This document shows positions 1-8,840 of a DNA stretch of 64,000 nucleotides, in pieces. Location of the stretch: the NCBI GenBank assembly GCA_965207385.1, contig CBDBLZ010000021.1:434001-498000 (forward strand). Direction: 5' to 3'. The position numbers and the translations under genes were made by a program. The notes beneath the pieces were generated by a model. It was not told the origin of the DNA and made no database searches. It was given only the letters and a program-made list of their open reading frames with translations. Within the stretch, counting starts at the first letter, position 1. Every line of letters starts with the position of its first letter. This DNA is from CAZXEU01 sp965207385 (lineage in GTDB: Bacteria; Bacteroidota; Rhodothermia; Rhodothermales; Bin80).

Positions 1-2
1 AG

Positions 3-776
3 GGTATTGTCGAATTGGATTCGGCTGTCATGCATGGCCCGACCAGCCGTGCCGGCGCTGTCGCGGCCCTTCAGGGAATCAAGTACCCCTCCAGGGTGGC
101 GCGTCTGGTCCTGCAACGTACAGACCACGTCCTGTTGGTGGCGGACGGTGCGCGGCAATTTGCCCGCATGCACGGATTCAGGGAAGAGGAACTGCTTACT
201 GACCGCGCCAGAGAGATCTGGGTGCGCTGGAGGGAAAACCTCTCCAATAGGGATGACTATCTGCCGCCGCATGCCCCGTCTGACAGAGACATCGGCTCCG
301 CATTTCGCCGCCAGGAAGATCATTGGGGTACCATTCACTGCTCCGCCATTGATATGGAAGGCAACATCAGCAGCGTCACAACCACAAGCGGTCTGGCTTT
401 CAAGATTCCAGGACGCGTGGGGGATTCGCCCATTATCGGTGCCGGCCTCTACTGTGACAACGAGGTAGGTGCCGCAGGCTCTACCGGCCGCGGCGAGGCA
501 AACCTGGAGAATCTATCATGCTTCCTCATAGTGGAGCGCATGCGCGCGGGAGACTCTCCCGAGGCTGCATGCCTGTACGCCTGCCAGCGCATTGCCGAAA
601 ACACCAGGCTTGCAAGACTGCGTGACGAGCGCGGCCAACCGGCTTTCAACGTGTCGTTTTATGCGCTCAACAAGGCAGGTGAAGTTGCCGGGGCCAGGAT
701 CCGCGGCAAGGGGCGCATGGCCGTTGCGGACACCACGGGCTCCCGCCTCATCGAAATGGCCTACCTCTATCCCTGA
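3..776 (+). CDS. N4-(beta-N-acetylglucosaminyl)-L-asparaginase-like Ntn hydrolase, 5' partial
   Basis: C-terminal part of a glycosylasparaginase/isoaspartyl-peptidase family enzyme, which hydrolyses the amide bond of N-linked Asn-sugar or beta-aspartyl compounds. The reading frame is open to the left window edge, so the N-terminus lies outside. The autoprocessing site is visible as HWGTIHC; in this family the Thr after the Gly becomes the N-terminal nucleophile of the beta chain. It is followed by the typical KIPGRVGDSPIIGAG stretch and by TGRGE, which belong to the substrate pocket. The gene ends 42 bp before trmB on the same strand. Family assignment is firm; the exact substrate is inferred. 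Confidence 0.85.
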   Translation, partial: GIVELDSAVMHGPTSRAGAVAALQGIKYPSRVARLVLQRTDHVLLVADGARQFARMHGFREEELLTDRAREIWVRWRENLSNRDDYLPPHAPSDRDIGSAFRRQEDHWGTIHCSAIDMEGNISSVTTTSGLAFKIPGRVGDSPIIGAGLYCDNEVGAAGSTGRGEANLENLSCFLIVERMRAGDSPEAACLYACQRIAENTRLARLRDERGQPAFNVSFYALNKAGEVAGARIRGKGRMAVADTTGSRLIEMAYLYP

Positions 777-818
777 TTGAAAAGGCACGCATGACCTGCA
801 TGCCGCGTTTCCTGCCGC

Positions 819-1760
819 ATGCTGCTGAATACGCACCCATTCCCCCCTAGGCCGGAACAGCTCTTCCGGCGCCAAGGCCCGCTTGTGCTCGAAATCGGCT
901 TTGGTGACGGAGGCTTTCTGCGCAGCGTCGCGCGTGAACATCCGGAATGGAACATCCTCGGTGCCGACACCACACGGCCCTCCGTTGAAAGGGCCCTTCG
1001 GCGTCTCCGGCGCAATCGTATCGACAACGTGTGGCTATTTCGCGGCAGCGGCGTATTCCTGCTCCGGAACCTGTGCCCGGCAAACAGCCTTTTCAGGGCA
1101 TATGTGAATTTTCCTGATCCCTGGCCGAAGAAGCGGCATCGCGGGAGAAGGCTGCTAACGACTGATTTCTTTGCGCTACTGTCTGCAAGGCTTCAGAGCG
1201 AAGGAACCTTATTCTTGACCACAGACCATGAACCTTATTACCGGCTCGCGCTGTCCAATGCCGCCGAATATTTTGATGTGCGGCCAAGACAGCCGCCGCC
1301 AGCGGCGGTTCGTACAAAGTACGCGACCAAGTGGCAGGCACTCAGGCGCCCGCTATATCATGCCGTACTGCAGAAGCGTTGCGAAGCCCAGGCAGCCTTC
1401 CCCCTTTCCGTAGGCCTGACCTCTGCCATGCACCACGCAATCCTGTCGGGCCAGCTTCCGCAGCCGAATACCTTTGACACCCTTGTGCACAACTTCCCCG
1501 GCGGACGCGTCATTGTGCTTGATGTGCTCTGCCGGTTGGAAGGAGGCGGCCTTGTATTCCAGGCCCGCATTGAAGAGCCGGACCTGATACAGGATGCGTT
1601 GATAGAAGCTCGCCATTCTGCTGAGGGTACTGACCGCGTTCTACTTGGGGTTATGCCCTTTGGCCAGCCACTGTCCACGCAGGGAACCAAAGAAGCCGTC
1701 CGGGCCGTGACCACGTATCTGGAAGGCCACGGCATGCGCGTTGTGAACCGTTACTGCTGA
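819..1760 (+). CDS. trmB: tRNA (guanine-N7-)-methyltransferase TrmB with C-terminal extension
   Basis: Class I SAM methyltransferase that makes m7G46 in tRNA. The SAM-binding motif EIGFGDGG sits at residues 25-32 and the family signature NFPDPWPKKRH at about 97-107, followed by the LTTDHEPYY segment that ends the catalytic domain. The protein is 313 aa, whereas many TrmB proteins are about 210-240 aa; residues after about 190 form an extra domain that I do not recognise. An ATG start at 819 begins just before the conserved region. It lies between the asparaginase-like gene and an O-methyltransferase, all on the plus strand, so co-transcription is plausible. Confidence 0.9.
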   Translation: MLLNTHPFPPRPEQLFRRQGPLVLEIGFGDGGFLRSVAREHPEWNILGADTTRPSVERALRRLRRNRIDNVWLFRGSGVFLLRNLCPANSLFRAYVNFPDPWPKKRHRGRRLLTTDFFALLSARLQSEGTLFLTTDHEPYYRLALSNAAEYFDVRPRQPPPAAVRTKYATKWQALRRPLYHAVLQKRCEAQAAFPLSVGLTSAMHHAILSGQLPQPNTFDTLVHNFPGGRVIVLDVLCRLEGGGLVFQARIEEPDLIQDALIEARHSAEGTDRVLLGVMPFGQPLSTQGTKEAVRAVTTYLEGHGMRVVNRYC

Positions 1761-1786
1761 GTCTGCCAGCCCATCCGTTACTATTC

Positions 1787-2449
1787 ATGAGTACTCATAC
1801 GATTGCACTGACAGAGGATCTATACAGGTACGTGCTGGACGTATCTCTGCGAGAGCCGTCGATACTGGCGCAACTGCGCCGTGAAACCGCTTCGCATCCG
1901 AGGGCCAATATGCAGATTGCACCGGATCAGGGGCAGTTCATGGGGCTTCTGGTCCGGCTCATGGGAGCCAGGAAGGCACTGGAAGTAGGCGTCTTTACGG
2001 GCTACTCTTCGCTGGCTGTGGCCCTTGCCCTGCCTGCCGACGGGAAGCTCGTCGCATGCGACATCAGCGACGAGTATACGTCGATAGCAAGGCGCCACTG
2101 GCAGGCCGCGGGTGTAGCCGGAAGGATTGAACTGCGTTTGGCGCCTGCCGAGCAAACGCTGGACCAGTTGCTGCGAGAGGGTCAGGGCTCCACGTTCGAC
2201 TTCGCCTTCATTGACGCCGACAAGGAGCGCTACGGAACATATTATGAGGGCGTTCTCCAGCTCTTGCGCCCCGGTGGACTCGTCATCATAGACAATGTGC
2301 TGCGGCGTGGAGAGGTTGCTGACCCCTCATTCACCAACAGCGAGACGGCGGCCATCCGCGCGCTGAACGCGAAGCTCCTGCATGACGAGCGCATCCACCT
2401 TAGCCTCGTCGGGGTAGGCGATGGTCTGACGCTGGCGCTCAAGAAATAA
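1787..2449 (+). CDS. SAM-dependent O-methyltransferase, caffeoyl-CoA OMT family
   Basis: 220-aa protein of the class I O-methyltransferase family (caffeoyl-CoA OMT/COMT-like; Pfam Methyltransf_3). The SAM motif VGVFTGYSSLAVALAL lies near residues 65-80, and the acidic FIDADKERY motif together with IIDNVLRRGEV supplies the divalent-metal and catalytic residues expected for this family. Length is normal. It follows trmB by 26 bp and faces the biotin carboxylase gene tail to tail with a 10-bp gap. The small-molecule acceptor cannot be told from sequence. Confidence 0.9.
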   Translation: MSTHTIALTEDLYRYVLDVSLREPSILAQLRRETASHPRANMQIAPDQGQFMGLLVRLMGARKALEVGVFTGYSSLAVALALPADGKLVACDISDEYTSIARRHWQAAGVAGRIELRLAPAEQTLDQLLREGQGSTFDFAFIDADKERYGTYYEGVLQLLRPGGLVIIDNVLRRGEVADPSFTNSETAAIRALNAKLLHDERIHLSLVGVGDGLTLALKK

Positions 2450-2459
2450 GTTCGAGCCC

Positions 2460-3977
2460 TTACCGCCTGCCTCGAAGGCGCCAACGCGAAACAGGAGCAC
2501 GCTCCTGCTTCCGAGCATTCCCCCCGGGCGCGCGATTGAGAACGGCCGCCACGCCTGCCGCTCTGGCCGCTACATGGTTCTGCTGCCCGAGGGCTGTCAG
2601 GTCCACATGCTCTTCCACAAAATGTGTGGAGAGATCGCCTCGCAGGAATGCGGCATGACCGATTACGTGGCGGCAGAACGGAATGGTCGTCTTGACCCCT
2701 GCAACGGCGTATTCAGCCAGCGCACGGTCCATCCTTTGAATGGCCTCCCGGCGACTCCGGCCCCAGGTGGTAACCTTGGATATCAGGGGATCGTAGTGCA
2801 GCGAGACTTCACCCTCCTGCTCAATGCCGCTGTCCACCCGCACGCCGATGCCGCTCGGTGGGGCATGCCGCAGCAGAATGCCGGGGTCTGGCAGGAAGCC
2901 CGTGGCCGGATCCTCCGCATAGACCCTGCACTCAATGGCGTGACCGTAGAGTCTCAGGTCTTCCTGCCCGAACGACAACTCCTTGCCCTCGGCGATGCGT
3001 ATCTGCTCTGCCACGATGTCCCGTCCGGTCACCCACTCGGTCACAGGGTGCTCGACCTGCAGCCGGGTATTCATCTCCATGAAATAGAAATTCAGGCCCC
3101 GGTCCACGAGAAACTCCACCGTGCCCGCATTTGCGTAGCCGCATGCGGCCGCCGCCCTCAGCGCCGCCGCTCCCATCTCCGCTCGCTTTTCAGGCGTTAG
3201 GATGCAGCTTGGCGCCTCTTCAACCACCTTCTGGTGACGGCGCTGGATCGAACACTCCCTTTCAAACATGTGCACCATGTTTCCAAAGCTGTCCGCAAGA
3301 ATCTGGAACTCGATGTGGCGGGGTTCAGGCACGTACTTTTCGATGAATACTCTTGCGTCTCCAAACGCAGCCTGCGCCTCTCCCTGGGCCAATCGCATGG
3401 CCCCCGGCAGGTCTGCGGACCGGTCGACTATCCGCATTCCCTTGCCTCCGCCGCCAGCGGCGGCCTTTATTACCACCGGATAGCCAACGTGCCCGGCTTG
3501 CCTACCCGCTTCCGCTATATCATCGACGGTCTCCTCCGATCCTGGCACCACTGGAACGCCGTGCTGTCGCATCAACTGGCGCGCCCGCGTCTTGTCGCCC
3601 ATGGCCCGGATCGCGGCGGCCGGCGGGCCAATGAACATGAGACCAGCCTTGCAGCACGCTTCTGCAAAGTCAGCATTCTCCGAGAGGAATCCGTATCCCG
3701 GATGCACTGCGTCTGCACCGCAACGAAGTGCCGTTTCCACGAGCGTATGTATCGAGAGGTACGACCTCGCTGCAGAAGCAGGACCAATCGAATAGGCCTC
3801 GTCCGCCATGCGAACGTGCAGGCTCCGACGGTCGGCATCGCTGAATACAGCAACGGCTCGTATGCCCAGTTCCTTGCACGTGCGCACGATGCGCACGGCT
3901 ATTTCGCCGCGGTTGGCAATTAGTATTTTGGATATTTCTGCCACGGGCGCTGGATGCGAATGCAACCTTTCGGCCAT
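2460..3977 (-). CDS. accC: Biotin carboxylase subunit (acetyl-/acyl-CoA carboxylase)
   Basis: 505-aa biotin carboxylase that carboxylates the biotin of a BCCP partner with ATP and bicarbonate, the first step of acyl-CoA carboxylation. Visible are the N-terminal ILIANRGEIAVRI, the ATP-grasp glycine-rich loop AAAGGGGKGMR, the MNTRLQVEHPVTE active-site segment with the catalytic QVEH, and the C-terminal biotin carboxylase domain. No BCCP or carboxyltransferase gene is adjacent. About 14 residues precede the canonical N-terminus, so an internal start is possible, and a basic tail of about 35 residues extends past the usual end. It could equally serve a propionyl-CoA carboxylase. Confidence 0.9.
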   Translation of the reverse strand: MAERLHSHPAPVAEISKILIANRGEIAVRIVRTCKELGIRAVAVFSDADRRSLHVRMADEAYSIGPASAARSYLSIHTLVETALRCGADAVHPGYGFLSENADFAEACCKAGLMFIGPPAAAIRAMGDKTRARQLMRQHGVPVVPGSEETVDDIAEAGRQAGHVGYPVVIKAAAGGGGKGMRIVDRSADLPGAMRLAQGEAQAAFGDARVFIEKYVPEPRHIEFQILADSFGNMVHMFERECSIQRRHQKVVEEAPSCILTPEKRAEMGAAALRAAAACGYANAGTVEFLVDRGLNFYFMEMNTRLQVEHPVTEWVTGRDIVAEQIRIAEGKELSFGQEDLRLYGHAIECRVYAEDPATGFLPDPGILLRHAPPSGIGVRVDSGIEQEGEVSLHYDPLISKVTTWGRSRREAIQRMDRALAEYAVAGVKTTIPFCRHVIGHAAFLRGDLSTHFVEEHVDLTALGQQNHVAARAAGVAAVLNRAPGGNARKQERAPVSRWRLRGRR

Positions 3978-4032
3978 CTATTCGCAGACAAGGTCAGTGG
4001 GGTAAGATAGTCCTCCAATTGAGAACAAAAGA

Positions 4033-4983
4033 ATGCGTCACAGGGCACGTGCGGACTACTACCAGGTGCTTGGCGTCGCGAGAAACGCCAGCGCGAAGAG
4101 CATCAAGGAGGCGTACCGACGGCTTGCGCGCAAGTACCACCCGGACCACAACCCCGGAGACCTCCGCGCCGAAGAGCGCTTCAAGCAGCTGCAGGAAGCC
4201 TATGAAACGCTGAAGGATGCGCGCAAGCGGGCGCGGTACAACCTGGAGCGATGGGGCGGAAGCTTTACGACGCCCGGAGGCCGCACCTACCGGTACGGGC
4301 ACAATGGCCGGTTTTCGCGCGAAGAAAGCCAAGAGACCGCTCAGGCAAAGGACTTGCTTGGCCAGGCGGTCGAAGCGGCCGGGCACCTCTTCAGCTGGCT
4401 TGTCGGAGGCGCCAGAGCCACCTCCTCACCGGTGCGGCAGACCGTCCACTTGTCGCTGGAGAAGGCCCTCCGGGGAGGTGTGGTTACGGTACGGTTAGGC
4501 GACGGCTCGCGCGGGCGCATCAAGATACCGCCGAATGTCAGCGATGGATACCGCCTCCGCCTCAATCCCGGTGAATCGGCCAGGCCCGTCTACATCACGT
4601 TCAAGGTGAAGAAGCACCCCCGATTCATGCGCCGCGGCTTGCACCTCGAGACTGCCATTACCGTCAATGTGCTTGAGGCCACACTGGGTACACGCCGCTC
4701 ACTTGAGACGCCCTACGGCACGCGTGTCGAAGTACAAGTTCCTCCTGGCACTTCGTCCGGCAGCAAGCTGCGCGTCGCTGGCCAGGGCGTCCGTACCGCC
4801 GAGAAAACCGGTGACCTTCTGGCAACGGTTACGGTAGTCATTCCTCGCGATCTCGATGAGCGGCAGCGCGACATTCTTCGCAGTGCGGGCAAGGACGCAG
4901 GGCTTGCTGTGATTCCTGCAGCTACCCAGGCGTCCCGATCTGCCCGGCACAAAGGCATTGCTGAAAGGGAGCTAGGGGAGTAG
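4033..4983 (+). CDS. CbpA-like DnaJ-class co-chaperone
   Basis: 316-aa Hsp40 protein without a zinc finger. The J domain occupies residues about 7-70 with the HPD motif at 36-38, which stimulates the DnaK ATPase. A Gly-poor linker follows and then the two beta-sandwich substrate-binding subdomains (DnaJ C), recognisable by VTVRLGDGSRGRIKIPPNVSDG and LEATLGTRRSLETPYG. Absence of the four CxxCxGxG repeats separates it from DnaJ proper and fits the CbpA type. It is divergent from the biotin carboxylase gene (55 bp apart). Chaperone partner assignment is inferred from the family. Confidence 0.9.
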   Translation: MRHRARADYYQVLGVARNASAKSIKEAYRRLARKYHPDHNPGDLRAEERFKQLQEAYETLKDARKRARYNLERWGGSFTTPGGRTYRYGHNGRFSREESQETAQAKDLLGQAVEAAGHLFSWLVGGARATSSPVRQTVHLSLEKALRGGVVTVRLGDGSRGRIKIPPNVSDGYRLRLNPGESARPVYITFKVKKHPRFMRRGLHLETAITVNVLEATLGTRRSLETPYGTRVEVQVPPGTSSGSKLRVAGQGVRTAEKTGDLLATVTVVIPRDLDERQRDILRSAGKDAGLAVIPAATQASRSARHKGIAERELGE

Positions 4984-5148
4984 TCGACAGACGGCAAGTG
5001 CGCATATCCTTGTGCCCCTCGACACGGTTCGGGGACCCGCCGCATCCAGTCCGTGCCATCCCGCGCACCTAGGTGGAATGCGCGTCCGGCTCAGAGGCCT
5101 GGCTATCCGTCCCCCGCCCGTTATCGTAGGGCCGGCACTCTTACGCAG

Positions 5149-5676
5149 TCATTCCTCCGCATCAGCCGACTCACCCCGGCTGCCGAGCTCGCGGTCAAGC
5201 AGGAAAAGACTGGCCCCGGAATTGCCTACCAGCCGAATCGCGTCAAGGATCTCCCTGGCGGATTCCTCTTCCTCCAGCTGTTCCGTGACGAACCACTGTA
5301 GAAGCGCCTGAGAAGCATAGTCCTGCTCTTCGACAGCGGCGGCATATAGCCTGTTTATGCAGGCGGTTATGTGCTGCTCATGCGCCAGTACAAGCTCGAA
5401 GACTTCAAGCGGCGACTCCGCCTTGATTTCAGGTCTTGCCAGAGCACGCAACTCCACCTCGACATCCCTCTGAAGCAGGAAGTCATACAGCTTAAGCGCA
5501 TGTACCAATTCCTCCTCCCACTGCCGGCGAAGCCAGTGAGCGAAGCCGTTCAGTCCCTTGGCAGCCATCCGGGCCGATAGGCCCAGATAGATGTACGCCG
5601 AGGAAAGCTCCTCCTGGATCTGATCGTTCATCGCCTCGCGCATGCGAACAGATACCGATGCCGAAGACTGTCCCAT
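5149..5676 (-). CDS. ftnA: Non-haem ferritin
   Basis: 175-aa four-helix-bundle ferritin that oxidises Fe(II) and stores Fe(III) in a 24-subunit cage in the cytoplasm. The ferroxidase ligands are visible: the Glu in QEELSSAYIYL, the EExxHA motif in WEEELVHALKL, and LAHEQHI followed by QWFVTEQLEEE. Length equals that of bacterial FtnA; a short tail after about residue 155 is extra. It converges with the DnaJ gene and diverges from the DoxX gene, leaving a 296-bp upstream region in which I could not identify a Fur box. Confidence 0.93.
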   Translation of the reverse strand: MGQSSASVSVRMREAMNDQIQEELSSAYIYLGLSARMAAKGLNGFAHWLRRQWEEELVHALKLYDFLLQRDVEVELRALARPEIKAESPLEVFELVLAHEQHITACINRLYAAAVEEQDYASQALLQWFVTEQLEEEESAREILDAIRLVGNSGASLFLLDRELGSRGESADAEE

Positions 5677-5972
5677 GGTTGTCAGTGTTTTCGTAGTGGG
5701 TTAACAGTTTTATTTATGCCTTGTTCGTCCGTCTGATTCACGGCCACAGCTTCGCTGCTTGGGCTGCTTTCCGGCACGAAGTGCCGAGCGAAGGCCTGTT
5801 CCTTCGGCAACGCTGTCCCGGAAATAGTTGCGAGGCCCTTGAAATTGGGTACGCTTGTTGCCTACTTATGGATCGCCTCTAATCCGGCCAATACGGTAGC
5901 GGCCGCGGATCGCCAGCAGGCCCGTACGATTCGCCCGCTGCCGAAGCCATGTTCCACATTCGGACTACTGCC

Positions 5973-6404
5973 ATGCACCTCAATCAACTCTCCAAGTACA
6001 GCGATGCCGGGTTGCTGATTTTCCGCCTGGGCTTCGGTCTTGGTTTCCTGTTTTTCCACGGCTGGGGCAAGCTCACCGGCGGGCCTGAAACATGGGCTAT
6101 GGTCGGAGGCGCTGTCGAACATCTCGGAATCACGTTCGGTCATACGTTCTTTGGATTCCTGGCGGCCGTGGCCGAATCTGTAGGCGGACTCATGATTGCA
6201 GCGGGCTTGCTCTACAGACCCTTCTGTGCGCTATTGGCGATTACGATGCTCGTGGCCATGCTGCAGCACATGATAACCGGACAGGGTAGCCCCGCTCATG
6301 CGTTCAAGAACCTGTTCATCCTTGCCGGGCTTCTGCCCCTGGGGCCGGGGGCATACAGCCTGGACAAGTGGCTGTCGGACAAGTGTGGCTGGGGGGCTAC
6401 ATAG
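5973..6404 (+). CDS. DoxX family membrane protein
   Basis: Small integral membrane protein (about 143 aa from the ATG at 5973) with four hydrophobic segments and the DoxX hallmark of an early LIFRLGFGLGFLFFHGWGK segment followed by GGLMIAAGLLYRPFCALLA. DoxX-family proteins are often linked to quinone or redox stress functions, but no reaction is established for most of them. An in-frame ATG at 5949 would add eight residues; the start at 5973 fits the family better. Divergent from ferritin. Confidence 0.8.
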   Translation: MHLNQLSKYSDAGLLIFRLGFGLGFLFFHGWGKLTGGPETWAMVGGAVEHLGITFGHTFFGFLAAVAESVGGLMIAAGLLYRPFCALLAITMLVAMLQHMITGQGSPAHAFKNLFILAGLLPLGPGAYSLDKWLSDKCGWGAT

Positions 6405-7271
6405 TACCAGCCGGCCGGTCAATCCGAAGCCGCTACAACTTGCCAGCGGACAGCGCCGTCTGAGGGATAGCACATCTGCGCTCCGCACAGCGCTGCGCGC
6501 AGGGCAGGCGTAATTCACATAGGGGCCCGCTGCCGGGCATTTCCTGGAGTATCACGCCGCCTAGCTCCTACAGTGCGCTGATGCTCCCCGGGGCCCGGGT
6601 GTTCGGCAGTGCGCCATTTCCAGCCGGCACAGCGCGCCGCAGCCGGTAATCCAATGTCCTTCTGCCAATAGCGCGGGCTTGCAACTCCGAATTCCGGACC
6701 GCCTGCAAAGGGCCGCATGGCAGAAGCATGAATCGGCAGCGAAGCGTTTTGCCTGCACTGCAGACCCTTGCCGTCCCACTCCGCGGCGGCTTGGCCCGGC
6801 AGCTTTCCGTGATTCGGCAGGCCTGCCACCAACTGGTCGCAACCGTCACGCGTGCCCTCTCTGCGGCACCGACGCCGCGCTCCGGATGTGGGCTGGCCGG
6901 CCAAGGAATTTGCCTCGCCGACAATCGCGGATTCTGCGCCCGTATGGCATTTCACCATCCCGCAGATCAAGCCCCTGTTTCCAATAGCTCAGCAACGGCG
7001 CGTGGGCGCATGTTCGCAACGGCCTCGGCGGCTGTCCAGACTATGACACTGTGACCTGCCGTAAGGCCGAGCCACTATACCGGTGTCGGGCAAATTATGC
7101 GTCTCGGGCATCCGTGGACGCAGTACTCGTTGGCTTCCTCGTGCCACTTTGTTGTTTGCCAAACGTACTAGGGCAGCGGTGAGGGCAGCCTTACTTGCCA
7201 CGCACCGCGTGGTGTGTACATTGGGTATGGCCGCCACGCTTGCACTCGCTCAAGCCACATAGCAACTCGCA
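6405..7271. other. 867-bp interval without a recognisable gene
   Basis: Between the DoxX gene and porX. Open frames exist on both strands (for example minus 6515-6970), but their predicted proteins are rich in Arg, Pro, Ala and Gly with no domain or hydrophobic core, as expected for shadows in GC-rich DNA. No tRNA, clear hairpin terminator or repeat was found by eye. The last part should contain the porX promoter. Confidence 0.5.
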
Positions 7272-8840
7272 ATGCCGACTGAGCCGCACATTCTTTGGGC
7301 GGACGACGAGATAGACCTCCTGCGTCCCCACGTACTTTTTCTGAGGGAACGCGGGTATCGGGTTACCAGTGTCGCCAACGGAGCAGACGCGCTTGAAAGG
7401 ATCAGGGCGACTCCGTTTGACATCGTTCTGCTGGACGAGCACATGCCGGGCATGGGGGGGCTTGAGACGCTCGCTGCGATCAAGCAGGTGCAGCCGGAAG
7501 TTCCCGTCGTCATGGTCACCAAGAGCGAGGAGGAGCATCTGATGGAGGAAGCTCTCGGGGGTCAGATAAGCGACTACCTGACCAAGCCCGTGAATCCAAG
7601 CCAGATACTGCTTACTTGCAAGCGGCTACTGGAGCGTGCATCGCTGCGGCACCAGAAAGTATCCCAGGATTACCTTCGCCGGTTCCGGCAGATCACGCTT
7701 GCCCTCATGAATCCGCTCTCCCACTCGGAGTGGACAGAACTATATCGCGAACTGGTCCACTATGACGTTTCCCTGGAGGGGGACGAGGCAGCCAGACAAA
7801 TCCTTGCCGACCAGTACCAGGAAGCCAACCGAGCCTTCGGAAGGTTTGTGGAGGAATCATACCAGGACTGGGTTCGCTCGTATGATACTCGAAGCCGCCT
7901 GGACCGGCCGGTCCTTTCCCATGAAGTAATATCGGAATGGGTCTTGCCGGAGTTGAAGGAAGAGCATGCCGTTCTGTTTTTCGTGATTGACTGCATGCGG
8001 TACGACCAGTGGCTCGAGCTGGAAAGACTTCTTCATCCACTGTTTGTCATCGAGAAGAATTTCCACTACTCAATACTTCCCACGGCTACTCCGTATTCCC
8101 GAAACGCCGTATTCAGTGGTCTATTGCCAAGAGACATCGCTCGCCGTTACGCCCGCACCTGGTCGGAAGGACAGGAGGATGAGCACAGCCGCAATCGCCA
8201 TGAGGAACCATACCTTGCCGACCTGCTCAAGAGAAAGGGACACGCTGATGTCCGTATGCGCTACCGAAAGCTGAAGGGCACTTCGGACGGCCACGCGTTC
8301 GCGCAGGAGGTCACGGACTGTCTGCAAACGGATCTAAGCGCCATCGTGGTCAACTTCGTGGACATCCTGGCCCACAGCCGTTCCGACTCGGACGTACTCA
8401 GGGAACTCGCGCCGGACGAGCGGGCATACCGGGCACTGACGCGTACGTGGTTTGAGCATTCCTGGCTGTACCAGGCTTTCCACACCCTGGCGGATCACGC
8501 GTGTACTATTGTCTTAACTACGGACCACGGTGCGGTGCGAAGCCTTCATTCCACTACGGTGCGAGGTGACCGCAGCACTTCCACGTCGCTCCGGTACAAG
8601 TGCGGCCGCGGACTGAGGGCCAACCGCAAGCACGCGATCTGCATTTCGGATCCGCCTTCGTTCGGCCTGCCGTCTGACCGTCTCGCGACGGACTACATAG
8701 TCGCAAAGGAGGACTATTACTTCGTCTATCCGACCAACTATCACCGGTATGTCAACCTCTACCGGGACACGATCCAGCACGGCGGAGCCTCGATGGAAGA
8801 AATGATCCTGCCCGTGGTCAGGATGCGACCACGACGGTAA
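7272..8840 (+). CDS. porX: PorX-type response regulator with PglZ domain
   Basis: 522-aa two-domain regulator. Residues 1-120 form a CheY-like receiver: acidic pair D11-D12, phospho-acceptor D55 in LLDEHMPG, and the conserved Lys in the YLTKP motif. The rest is a PglZ, alkaline-phosphatase-like domain, seen in VLFFVIDCMRYDQW, NAVFSGLLPRDIA and the TTDHG metal-site motif. In Bacteroidota, PorX with histidine kinase PorY controls the type IX secretion system, and the PglZ domain has phosphodiesterase activity; that is family knowledge. No porY or por structural gene is in this window. The stop codon is directly followed by the folC GTG start, suggesting co-transcription. Confidence 0.92.
   Translation: MPTEPHILWADDEIDLLRPHVLFLRERGYRVTSVANGADALERIRATPFDIVLLDEHMPGMGGLETLAAIKQVQPEVPVVMVTKSEEEHLMEEALGGQISDYLTKPVNPSQILLTCKRLLERASLRHQKVSQDYLRRFRQITLALMNPLSHSEWTELYRELVHYDVSLEGDEAARQILADQYQEANRAFGRFVEESYQDWVRSYDTRSRLDRPVLSHEVISEWVLPELKEEHAVLFFVIDCMRYDQWLELERLLHPLFVIEKNFHYSILPTATPYSRNAVFSGLLPRDIARRYARTWSEGQEDEHSRNRHEEPYLADLLKRKGHADVRMRYRKLKGTSDGHAFAQEVTDCLQTDLSAIVVNFVDILAHSRSDSDVLRELAPDERAYRALTRTWFEHSWLYQAFHTLADHACTIVLTTDHGAVRSLHSTTVRGDRSTSTSLRYKCGRGLRANRKHAICISDPPSFGLPSDRLATDYIVAKEDYYFVYPTNYHRYVNLYRDTIQHGGASMEEMILPVVRMRPRR

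Noticed and set aside
6515..6970. 151-aa minus-strand frame in the 6.4-7.3 kb gap
   Set aside because: Composition is Arg/Gly/Ala-rich without a domain, signal or neighbour support; overlapping frames on the plus strand are equally open.
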